Of a stretch of DNA of 64,000 bases, positions 57,652 through 64,000 are shown piece after piece. Origin of the DNA: Pilimelia anulata (GTDB taxonomy: Bacteria; Actinomycetota; Actinomycetes; Mycobacteriales; Micromonosporaceae); assembly GCF_014647895.1 (NCBI RefSeq), contig NZ_BMQB01000011.1, forward strand, positions 124,001-188,000, read 5' to 3'. The translations under genes were made by a program, and so were the position numbers. Within the stretch, counting starts at the first letter, position 1; every line of letters begins with the position of its first letter. Under the pieces are notes generated by a model. The model saw only the letters and a program-made list of their open reading frames with translations. It was not told the DNA's origin and did not search any database.

Positions 57652-58974
57652 TCAGGAAGCGCGGTGGACGGCCGGGCGCGACGGCGGCCGTACCAGCGCT
57701 GGGTTGTTGATGACGTCGCGGATCGCGAGCGCCGCGGCACCGCGCGGGCCCACCCAGTGCTGGCTGTCCTCGACGACGATGAAGCTGCGCTCGGCGGGGC
57801 GCTCGGCGAACGCGTGCGCGGACACGGCGGCCCACATCGCGTCGTGGTAGCGCCGGTCGTACAGCACGCGCTGCCCGTTCTCCTCGGTCACCGCGTCGCC
57901 GATGAAGATTACGTGACCGGGGTCGTTGACGTTGATGAGGCTCGCCAGGGCTCGCCCCATCGCGTGCCCCGCGTCGGTGAACGCGGCGGCCACCGCGGCG
58001 TCGCCGTCGGCCCGCACGCGCAGGGCGGCCAGCGCGGCCGCCAGGGGTGCGTCGCCCGCGCCGCCGCAGGCGGCGATGATCGCCGCGGCCGTACCGTGGG
58101 CCTCCAGGCAGCCGTGGTTGCGGCACCGGCAGCGCCGCCCGCGCGGGTCGACGACGAGGTGCCCCAGCTCGTTGGAGCGCCCGGCCGCGCCGCGGACCAG
58201 CTCGCCCCCGGCGACGTACGCGGCGCCGATCCCGTCGAGCGAGACCAGGACGAGCTGGAACGTGTCCAGGTCCCGGCCGGCGCCGAACCAGCGCTGCGCC
58301 TCGGCGAGCGTGTTGGCGTCGTTGTCCACCGCGACGGGCTTGCGGGTCGCGTCGCGCAGCCGCTGCCGCAGCGGTACCGGCGGGTGGGCGAGGCCGCGGC
58401 CCCAGCCCATGTTCACCGAGTACCGGACGTCGCCGGCGGGCGTGACGTGCCCGCCGATGCCGACGCCGACGCCGAGCACCCGGCCGGGGCCGTCGTCGCC
58501 GGGCGGGGCCTGCAACTCCAGCTTGTCGACCAGGTCGCGGACCTTCTCCACGACCGCGTCCGGCGCGACGTGGCCGGCGGCGGCGGGCAGCGTGTCGGTC
58601 AGCCGCTCGCCGACGGGCTCGCCGGCCAGGTTGGCCAGCACCCCGCCGACGGCGTCGCCGAGGATCTCCACGCCGATGACGTAGTTGTCGCCGGGGTTCA
58701 CCCGGATGGCCGTGGGCCGGCGGCCGACCGCGGACCGGCCGCCGGTCTGCTCGCCGTCCCGGATCAGGCCGTGCGCGCGCAGGGCGCTGAGCGCGGCGTC
58801 GATCGTCCGCGGGGACAGGCCGGTGTGCGCGGCGAGCGCCGCCCGGGTGAGGCCGGTCCCCGCGCGCCGGACGATCGTGGAGAAGATCCGGTCGCGGTTC
58901 GGGCGCTCGTCGGCCGCGGGGTCCGCCGCCCGGGGGGCGGCGGCGCCCCCCGGGGTGAGCGGGTCGTCGTTCAC
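57652..58974 (-). CDS. ROK-family transcriptional regulator
   Basis: 440-aa sugar-responsive repressor/activator. An N-terminal winged helix (RDRIFSTIVRRAGTGLTRAALAAHTGLSPRTIDAALSAL, residues about 24-65) precedes a ROK sugar-binding domain with VDNDANTLAEA, NELGHLVVDPRG and the zinc motif CRCRNHGCLEAHG. GTG 58974 overlaps the stop of the small gene by four bases (GTGA) and has GGAG six bases upstream. It probably controls the adjoining glucokinase and sugar use. Catalytic residues are present in part, so it may still bind sugar phosphate. Confidence 0.9.
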   Translation of the reverse strand: MNDDPLTPGGAAAPRAADPAADERPNRDRIFSTIVRRAGTGLTRAALAAHTGLSPRTIDAALSALRAHGLIRDGEQTGGRSAVGRRPTAIRVNPGDNYVIGVEILGDAVGGVLANLAGEPVGERLTDTLPAAAGHVAPDAVVEKVRDLVDKLELQAPPGDDGPGRVLGVGVGIGGHVTPAGDVRYSVNMGWGRGLAHPPVPLRQRLRDATRKPVAVDNDANTLAEAQRWFGAGRDLDTFQLVLVSLDGIGAAYVAGGELVRGAAGRSNELGHLVVDPRGRRCRCRNHGCLEAHGTAAAIIAACGGAGDAPLAAALAALRVRADGDAAVAAAFTDAGHAMGRALASLINVNDPGHVIFIGDAVTEENGQRVLYDRRYHDAMWAAVSAHAFAERPAERSFIVVEDSQHWVGPRGAAALAIRDVINNPALVRPPSRPAVHRAS

Positions 58975-59129
58975 GGGCGGCTCCACAGGTCGGGGTTGGC
59001 CAGGACGTCCAGCAGGCCGATCTGGACCAGCCGGAGCACGGCCTCGATCGTGAACGACCGGAGCCAGGCGTGCGGCCGGGTGCACGGGCAGGTGCAGTGC
59101 GGCCCGTTCCCGTTCGCGTCGTCGCTCAT
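58971..59129 (-). CDS. Small Cys-rich protein coupled to ROK regulator
   Basis: 52-aa protein, ATG 59129, overlapping both neighbours by four bases (ATGA and GTGA). It has CTCPC at residues 13-17 and an amphipathic or membrane-like helix (SFTIEAVLRLVQIGLLDVL), ending NPDLWSRP. The tight coupling on both sides strongly supports translation. Possible metal- or redox-linked partner of the next gene; function unknown. Confidence 0.75.
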   Translation of the reverse strand: MSDDANGNGPHCTCPCTRPHAWLRSFTIEAVLRLVQIGLLDVLANPDLWSRP

Positions 59130-59785
59130 GCCGACACCGCCGCGGGCGTGACGAGGAACGCGGCGAGCACGTCGGCGCGGCCGCGGGCGGGGGTGAACTC
59201 GACCTGCGCGCCGACCGGGAACGCGGCGCCCTGCCGGGGCGGGAGCTGGTACGTGCGCCCGCCGGACTCGATCAGCCCCGGCCAGCCGCCGGCGGCCCGC
59301 AGCCGGACCCGGCCGACCCGCCGGTCCGCGGGGAGCAGGTCGTCGTGCCGCCACAGCCGGCGCAGCGCCGAGCCGGGGCGGGCGCCGCTGCGCTCCCGGT
59401 GGTCGAACTCCAGGGTGCCGGCGCGCAGCTCGGCCGGGAGGGCCCGGCGCAGCGGCCGGAACACCTCGTACCCGCGCCGGTCGATCGTGCCGAACCAGGC
59501 CAGCGGGACGGCCGCGCCGCGCCGCGCCCGCAGGCTGACGCAGGCGAGCCGGTCCTCCCGGGCGAGCGTGGCCACGTCGTCGGCGACGAGCCGGAGGTCG
59601 TCGGGGTCGTACGCCGCGCCGCGGATGCCGCCGACGATCTCGGCGAGCCCGTGGACGAGCTGGCGGGCGTGCCGGCCGAACCGGGCCGCCCGGTCGCGCC
59701 GACCGCGCGGGGGGATGGGTCGGGGTACGTCCTCGGGCTCGGGTACGTCCTCGGGTTCGGGTGGGGGTACGGCTTCGATGGCCAT
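59126..59785 (-). CDS. Unknown protein, first gene of ROK/glucokinase operon
   Basis: 219-aa soluble protein with a Pro/Glu-rich N-terminus (PPPEPEDVPEPEDVPRPIPP) and a basic region. The middle has LVHGLAEIVGGIRGAAYD and LACVSLRARRGAAVPLAW; the C-terminal half is beta-rich (FPVGAQVEFTPARGRADVLAAF). ATG 59785 with GGAGGG eight bases upstream is preferred over the longer in-frame ATG at 59854. I do not recognise a family. It is translationally coupled to the small Cys-rich gene. Confidence 0.7.
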   Translation of the reverse strand: MAIEAVPPPEPEDVPEPEDVPRPIPPRGRRDRAARFGRHARQLVHGLAEIVGGIRGAAYDPDDLRLVADDVATLAREDRLACVSLRARRGAAVPLAWFGTIDRRGYEVFRPLRRALPAELRAGTLEFDHRERSGARPGSALRRLWRHDDLLPADRRVGRVRLRAAGGWPGLIESGGRTYQLPPRQGAAFPVGAQVEFTPARGRADVLAAFLVTPAAVSA

Positions 59786-60279
59786 CGGGGGTGCCCTCCT
59801 CGGGCTGGGGTTCCGAAGAGATGACCCGCGCGGCGCGCGGGCCGCCCAACCCAACCTCCGGGCGATGGCGTGGCATTCAGCGTAGACCGGACGGCGAGTC
59901 CCGGACCGGCCAGCGGGGAGTTAGCGGCACTCATTGCCGGGAAGCGCCCGCGCGCCCCGCAACCGGACGATCACCGACCGCCACGATGACCTGCGCCGAT
60001 GCCGCACCCGTCCGGTACACCGGATCTTGTCCCCTTCAATGACGTGATGCCCGCCACACCTGTCTTCCGCGCACGGCCTGCGGCAAAGGCGCCGGCGGGT
60101 CGCCGGCGGAACCACCCGGGCGGCGCGAGTCGGGCGGCCACTGTCGGCCACTCGGACCTTTGGTCCGCCCGGGCGGCGCCGGGGGCCGGAAATCAGCCGG
60201 GCGAGAGGGATCGCTCAGGCATACCTCAGGGCCGGTTGGCACGCTTTTGACCTAACCGTTCCTACGTCGGGAGGCACCC
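59786..60279. other. Divergent intergenic region, nothing else supported
   Basis: About 490 bases between the ROK operon and the FnIII protein gene. Short frames occur on both strands (for example around 60000-60250) but none has a good start or a recognised motif. GGGAGG just before 60280 serves the FnIII gene. Confidence 0.5.
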
Positions 60280-60720
60280 ATGCGGACCACCTCTACTCTC
60301 CTCCGCCCCCTCGCCGTGGCCGCGCTGGCCACGGCCGCCGCCCTCGGCGTGGGCCTGGTCAACCCCGCGGCCGCGCAGGCCGGCGTGTACGACCCGGGCC
60401 CGACCCCCAACCCGGCCCCGGTGGCCGGCGCGCCCGGCCGCCCGGTCGCGGACACGACGTGCGTGTGGCCGACCGTGATCCGGGTGGTGTGGAACGCCCC
60501 GAGCACGAGCTGGTCGAGCCCGGTGCTGGAGTACGACGTCCGCGCCTACTTCCTGGACAACCGCCAGGCGGGCGCCAGGAGCGTCGGCTCCTCGTACCGC
60601 AAGGTCGACGTCACCGGCCTGCGGCCGGGCCAGCGGTACCAGGTCAAGGTCCGGGCCCGCAACGCCAAGGGCTGGGGCGAGTGGTCGAACGCGGCGTACA
60701 CCTCGACGCCCTGGTGGTGA
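60280..60720 (+). CDS. Small secreted FnIII-like protein
   Basis: 146-aa exported protein. Signal peptide to about residue 34 (LATAAALGVGLVNPAAAQA). A short Pro-rich linker and then one fibronectin type III-like domain (IRVVWNAPSTSWSSPVLEYDVRAYF, then GLRPGQRYQVKVRARNAKGW) follow, ending in WSNAAYTSTPWW. A single cysteine is in DTTCVWP. Likely a small extracellular binding module. ATG 60280 with GGGAGG eight bases upstream; a strong terminator follows. Confidence 0.8.
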   Translation: MRTTSTLLRPLAVAALATAAALGVGLVNPAAAQAGVYDPGPTPNPAPVAGAPGRPVADTTCVWPTVIRVVWNAPSTSWSSPVLEYDVRAYFLDNRQAGARSVGSSYRKVDVTGLRPGQRYQVKVRARNAKGWGEWSNAAYTSTPWW

Positions 60721-60768
60721 CGGACCGAGCCCCGGCGCCGGCGGTTCGCCCGCGCCCGCACGACGACG

Positions 60769-60805
60769 CCGCCCGCCGCTCCCCGGTCCCGGGAGCGGCG
60801 GGCGG
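60769..60805 (+). terminator. Hairpin after FnIII protein gene
   Basis: Perfect 15-base arms CCGCCCGCCGCTCCC and GGGAGCGGCGGGCGG with a 7-base loop, 48 bases after the stop. No T-run; probably still acts as a transcript end. Confidence 0.65.
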
Positions 60806-60914
60806 CGGTGCGCCGCCGGCGATTCGGGGTATTCGCCTCATCGCACTCCGCACGCCCCGCCGCCACCGCCTCCCCACCGCTCCCACCAGCGGAAACCCCG
60901 CTGCGATGGCAGCC

Positions 60915-60961
60915 GCTATAAATAGAGATTCATTGATTGTGTGAGCCACATCGCATAGGTT
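60915..60961 (+). promoter_or_regulatory. Promoter and GCTAT/ATAG element before secreted protease
   Basis: -35 TTGATT (60933-60938), 17-base spacer, -10 TAGGTT (60956-60961). Just upstream lies GCTATAAATAG (60915-60925), a compact relative of the GCTAT-N-ATAGC repeats before the other two proteases. Transcription would start near 60968, about 40 bases before the gene. Confidence 0.5.
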
Positions 60962-61006
60962 CTTCTCGATCCGGCGCGCCCGACCACCCCGAGAAAAGGA
61001 CCGCAC

Positions 61007-62239
61007 ATGCGATCGCTGAGCTTCCGTCTGGCCGTTCTCGCGGCCGCGCTGACGGCTCCGCTGGCGGCCGGCACCGCACTGGCTGCCGACCGGCCCACCA
61101 CCCCCTCCATCGACCTCGGCGTCCCCACCGTCGACGACACACCGGCCGGCGACGTCGTCGCCGGCGAGGAGGTCGCCGCCCCGACCGCCCTCGGCTACCG
61201 CTCCGCGGCGCCGCTGGTGCTGCGGTACCCCGGCTCGACCTACGTGAAGGTCCACTTCAACGCCCTCGACCTCGCCCCCGGCGACCGCGTCACCGTCGCC
61301 GACCCCACCGGCCGCGAGGTGCACACGTACCACGGCGACCCGACCGCCGGCGGCGCCGCCGCGGGCGACAGCTCGTACACCATCCACCGCACCCGCGGCT
61401 TCGCCGCGATGTCGATCGACGGCGACACCGCGGTCGTCACCCTGCACCGCGCCGGCAGCGCCCGGCAGTCCGCGGTCACGCTCGACCGCGCGGGCCTCGG
61501 CGTCCGGGTCGACCGGGTGTGGCGCGGCTTCGACGCCGTCGAGTACCGCGCGCACAACCGCGCGGTCTGCGGCCAGGACGCCCGCAAGAACGTCGTCTGC
61601 TACAAGGAGAAGTTCCCGACCGAGTACGCCCGCGGCCAGGCCGTCGCCCGGGCCCAGATGAAGGGCTCGGGGTACTGCACCGCCTGGCGGGTCGGCAACA
61701 CCAACCGGATGCTGACCAACAACCACTGCATCGGCGACGCGGCCACCGCGAAGGCGACCGAGTTCCAGTTCGCGTACCAGTGCGACACCTGCACCGGCAC
61801 CACCCCCGGCGCGGCCACGAAGGTCAGCGGCGTCGAGATGTTCAAGACGAACAAGACGCTGGACTACACCCTGGTCTCGGTGAACGACTTCGAGAAGATC
61901 AAGAGCTTCGGCACGCTGTACCTGGACCCGCGCAAGCCGACCGACGGCGAGACCATCTACATCCCCGGCCACGGCGACGCCAAGCCGAACCGGCTGTCCA
62001 TCTTCGAGGAGCCGGACGAGGCCAAGCGCTGCTCGGTGTACCGCACCCAGGGCACCCGGACGGCGTACAACTGCGACACCTCGGGCGGCAACTCCGGCTC
62101 GCCGGTCCTCGCCCAGTCGACCCACAAGGTGATCGTCCTGCACAACACGGGCTCGTGCCCGAACAACAACGGCGGCAACGCCATCGTCGACATCTTCCCC
62201 GAGATCCAGTCGATGATCGACAACAACCCGCCCGCCTGA
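61007..62239 (+). CDS. Secreted chymotrypsin-fold serine protease with N-terminal beta domain
   Basis: 410-aa exported protease. Signal peptide to about residue 27. A beta-rich domain (about 60-165; LVLRYPGSTYVKVHFNALDLAPGDR) precedes the catalytic domain. Triad: His in MLTNNHCIGD, Asp in LDYTLVSV, Ser in SGGNSGSPVLA. Cysteine pairs (CTAW/NHC, CDTC, CSVY/CDTS) match lysyl endopeptidase-like S1 proteases of soil bacteria. ATG 61007 with GAAAAGG upstream. A terminator follows. Role in extracellular protein use is likely. Confidence 0.9.
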   Translation: MRSLSFRLAVLAAALTAPLAAGTALAADRPTTPSIDLGVPTVDDTPAGDVVAGEEVAAPTALGYRSAAPLVLRYPGSTYVKVHFNALDLAPGDRVTVADPTGREVHTYHGDPTAGGAAAGDSSYTIHRTRGFAAMSIDGDTAVVTLHRAGSARQSAVTLDRAGLGVRVDRVWRGFDAVEYRAHNRAVCGQDARKNVVCYKEKFPTEYARGQAVARAQMKGSGYCTAWRVGNTNRMLTNNHCIGDAATAKATEFQFAYQCDTCTGTTPGAATKVSGVEMFKTNKTLDYTLVSVNDFEKIKSFGTLYLDPRKPTDGETIYIPGHGDAKPNRLSIFEEPDEAKRCSVYRTQGTRTAYNCDTSGGNSGSPVLAQSTHKVIVLHNTGSCPNNNGGNAIVDIFPEIQSMIDNNPPA

Positions 62240-62259
62240 CGGGCACCCGCTGACCCGAG

Positions 62260-62297
62260 AGCCCGGCCACCCTCGCCCGAGATCCGGTGGCCGGGCT
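62260..62297 (+). terminator. Terminator after secreted protease
   Basis: 12-base perfect arms AGCCCGGCCACC and GGTGGCCGGGCT with a 14-base loop, 21 bases after the stop, followed by TTTCGTC. Confidence 0.75.
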
Positions 62298-62317
62298 TTC
62301 GTCCGCTCCGATTCCGG

Positions 62318-62566
62318 TCAGGCGCCCGATCCCCGGACCGTACCGGCCGCATGGGCGGCCAGCACCGCGGCGACAGCGTCGGTCACGGGCGGGCCCGAAT
62401 CGGGGTGCGCCCACCGGTACTCGTCGTGCTCGGCGAGCACGACGGGAGCCGCGGCCCGCACGGTCACGGCGAAGGTGAACTGCCGGGTGGGCGTGCCACC
62501 GCCGGACGCGTAGTCGAAGTCCTCGGCATTTGTGGGGAAGTCGACGAATTCACCGGGCTCTGCCAT
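62318..62566 (-). CDS. Small protein resembling the C-terminal part of a NUDIX hydrolase
   Basis: 82-aa frame, ATG 62566 with GAGGAG seven bases upstream. The region FTFAVTVRAAAPVVLAEHDEY then RWAHPDSGPPVTDAVAAVLAAH resembles the end of NUDIX-type proteins. The NUDIX box itself (GX5EX7REUXEEXGU) is absent, so it cannot be an active NUDIX hydrolase. Either a short protein of its own or a deletion remnant that kept a translation start. It overlaps the stop of the gene upstream by 17 bases. Confidence 0.5.
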   Translation of the reverse strand: MAEPGEFVDFPTNAEDFDYASGGGTPTRQFTFAVTVRAAAPVVLAEHDEYRWAHPDSGPPVTDAVAAVLAAHAAGTVRGSGA

Positions 62567-63146
62567 CGCGGCACTCCTCGGATGAGGGAGCCCTGATCTG
62601 GTATCCAACGTCACCAGACCAGGGCACCGTGACGTCGTTGTCGCTCGACGACTGCGCTGACCACCATTGAGTTAACGTCAAAGAAGTACATCGGTATTGG
62701 CTGTGGGCGTCCTCGGACTCCGAGGAGCAGTACCGGGACGAGGGCAGCAAGAAGGGGACCAGGGCGATAGCCCCGGGGTCCCCGCCCGGAAGTGGCTGAC
62801 GTTGGTCCTGAGCGGGCCGGATGGCCGAGCTGGAGACCTTCCGTGGCTCCGCCTGATCCGAGCTGTCCCAAGTCAAGACGTTCGGAGATTCCCAGCCGGT
62901 GACCTTCAGACCGTGCTTGTCAGCGAACTCCGTACGGCGCGCTTGGATCTCGGCCGCCACCTTGCCGTGGGCTTCTTCCTGGCTTACGCACAGGTGGTCG
63001 AGCGCGGAGGTGTGAGGAGGTACGCCGATCTCGGCGACCCAGTTGTCCCCGGCGGGCCAGACCCGACCCGAGGTCAGGTACTCGATGGGCGGTAGGTTGC
63101 CGGCTCCCGCTGCTTCAACCGTGCGGTAGTCGTCTTCGAGCGACAC
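62550..63146 (-). CDS. Unknown protein following XRE/TPR gene
   Basis: 198-aa frame, GTG 63146 after GAGGAGATCCT and nine bases after the preceding gene. The first about 95 residues look genuine (VEAAGAGNLPPIEYLTSGRV, DNWVAEIGVPP, CVSQEEAHGKVAAEIQARR). The remainder is Ser-rich and biased unlike a folded protein, so the true product may be shorter or the frame disrupted. Proteins of the N-terminal type occur next to XRE/TPR regulators in actinomycetes. Function unknown. Confidence 0.5.
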   Translation of the reverse strand: MSLEDDYRTVEAAGAGNLPPIEYLTSGRVWPAGDNWVAEIGVPPHTSALDHLCVSQEEAHGKVAAEIQARRTEFADKHGLKVTGWESPNVLTWDSSDQAEPRKVSSSAIRPAQDQRQPLPGGDPGAIALVPFLLPSSRYCSSESEDAHSQYRCTSLTLTQWWSAQSSSDNDVTVPWSGDVGYQIRAPSSEECRDGRAR

Positions 63147-63155
63147 AGGATCTCC

Positions 63156-64000
63156 TCACTGGCGGTGATGGACGGCAACGCGGTCCAGCGTTGCCAAGTC
63201 TTGGGCCAGCAGCACCGAGCGCACGCCGCGAGCGAGGTGGGTGGTCTGGAGCTGCACTGCTCGTGCGCTGCCGGGGTCACCGGCGCGATACATCAGCGTT
63301 GCCAGCCTGGCTCCGGTGATGGCCTTGCTGCGGGTCCGGCTGTCCGGGTACGCGCTGAAGGCCGCTTGCAGCCCGCTGACGAGGCCAGGAGCGGCCTTGC
63401 CGGTCGTCAGGTACAGGTCATATAGGGCCTGGCTCTCGTCGCCCTTGACCTTGGCCGGGGTGAAGAAGTGAATCCAGTGCGGGTCGTCACCCTGCGGTGG
63501 CTCGTACATCTCGCGAGCGATGCCGAGGTGTCGCGACAGCTCTGTCCGTCCGGCAGCCAGGCCAGGGCGAGGCCCTGGACCGTGTGGAGCATCGAAACCG
63601 CAGACCCGGGCACGTTCCCGTCACCAGCTCGGGCCAGACGCGAGAGGTCGAGCGCGGCCTTCGGGTCTTTGCTCTGGATCTCCACCCGCGCATAGCCGGT
63701 GGCGACGTGCATCAAGATGCCAGGGTCACCGGACTCGCGAGCTGCACGGAGCCCGAGAAGGAACAGCTTCCGAGCTGGGTCGATGTGCCCCGCGTCTGCT
63801 GTCGACCAGGCGGCGAGATCGGCGAGGTACGCGATGGCCACCTGTAGGCGCTGACGGACACCAGGGAGGCAGGACCCACCGAGCAGCGTCATCGCCCACT
63901 GAAGCTCGCCCAGCACACGGTGCCGTACCGCAGCGCCGCCGGCTGAGTGGTCCTGCTGTTCCAGGTCGCGCGTTGCTGCCTCTACGCGGGCTACGTCAGC
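63156..64000 (-). pseudogene. XRE/TPR-type regulator C-terminus with frameshift, runs off window edge
   Basis: C-terminal part of a TPR-containing regulator, open past the window edge. The first frame (edge to about 63560) has helical repeat units (GILMHVATGYARVEIQSKDPKAALDLSRLA, in pieces across positions 63650-63720). At about 63560 the sense switches frame: LALAWL is followed by AGRTELSRHLGIAREMYEPP only in the other frame, which then reaches the usual end (DPHWIHFFTPAKVKGDESQ, then DLATLDRV). The shift equals loss of one base. It is a true pseudogene, a sequencing error or, less likely, a programmed shift. Intact relatives have the MYEPPxGDDPxWI segment in one frame. Confidence 0.7.

Noticed and set aside
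54662..57850. 1062-aa open frame on the plus strand
   Set aside because: Low-complexity Arg/Ala/Pro sequence overlapping the pilin/ricin gene and the antisense of the glucokinase; no recognisable domain.
62697..63095. 132-aa plus-strand frame opposite the last small genes
   Set aside because: The minus-strand frames have ribosome sites and operon spacing; this one has neither.

Overview
The window is very GC-rich, and most codons end in G or C. Actinobacterial families are everywhere: DUF5753/Scr1-type XRE regulators with a DUF6879 partner, ROK regulators, Tat- and Sec-secreted S1 and S8 proteases, an argCJBD cluster and an ilvBNC operon with an attenuator. Together with a FxSxx-COOH-like radical SAM peptide locus and a pilin/ricin fusion, this suggests a filamentous actinomycete, most likely Micromonosporaceae or a close relative. 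The taxon is inference. I saw no rRNA, tRNA, CRISPR array or transposase.

Layout. Positions 1-10118 hold a bidirectional locus for a ribosomally made, radical-modified peptide. On the minus strand are two P-loop NTPases, a small membrane protein and a radical SAM/SPASM maturase. On the plus strand are a 63-aa precursor, a 1281-aa ATPase/NB-ARC/TPR protein of the FxsT type and a 332-aa unknown. Positions 10180-13474 are a less GC-biased patch with a small zinc-ribbon protein, an XRE/DUF6879/small-protein regulatory set, a small unknown and a HAD phosphatase. Positions 13617-21894 hold two divergent secreted lectin-like paralogues and a five-gene operon for making and deacetylating an extracellular polysaccharide.

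Positions 22388-29209 hold two secreted proteases around a TrmB/LuxR-type regulator, an unusual HTH protein and a large sensor kinase. Positions 29397-34744 are a sulfonate/alkanesulfonate-type ABC transporter operon with a flavin monooxygenase and an aldo/keto reductase. It is preceded by a leaderless Cys-ending leader peptide. Positions 34966-38384 hold a stand-alone hemC and a divergent S8/S1 protease pair around a perfect palindrome.

Positions 38404-44155 carry branched-chain amino acid synthesis: ilvD divergent from ilvBNC, with a clear Val-Ile-Leu leader peptide and attenuator. A decayed acetamidase/formamidase follows. Positions 45011-49321 are argC-argJ-argB-argD, translationally coupled. 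Positions 49395-62297 hold a beta-propeller protein with an MFS transporter, a secreted phosphoesterase, a second copy of the unusual HTH protein, a pilin-like/ricin lectin fusion, a coupled operon of a ROK regulator and glucokinase, a small FnIII protein and another secreted protease. The window ends in an XRE/TPR-type gene broken by a frameshift, followed by two small genes.

The first 10 kb is the best candidate for an undescribed system: the precursor has an FxsA-like leader but ends in a Tyr/His/Tyr-rich core instead of the FxSxx C-terminus. The two leaderless leader peptides (sulfur operon and ilv operon) are the clearest regulatory findings.
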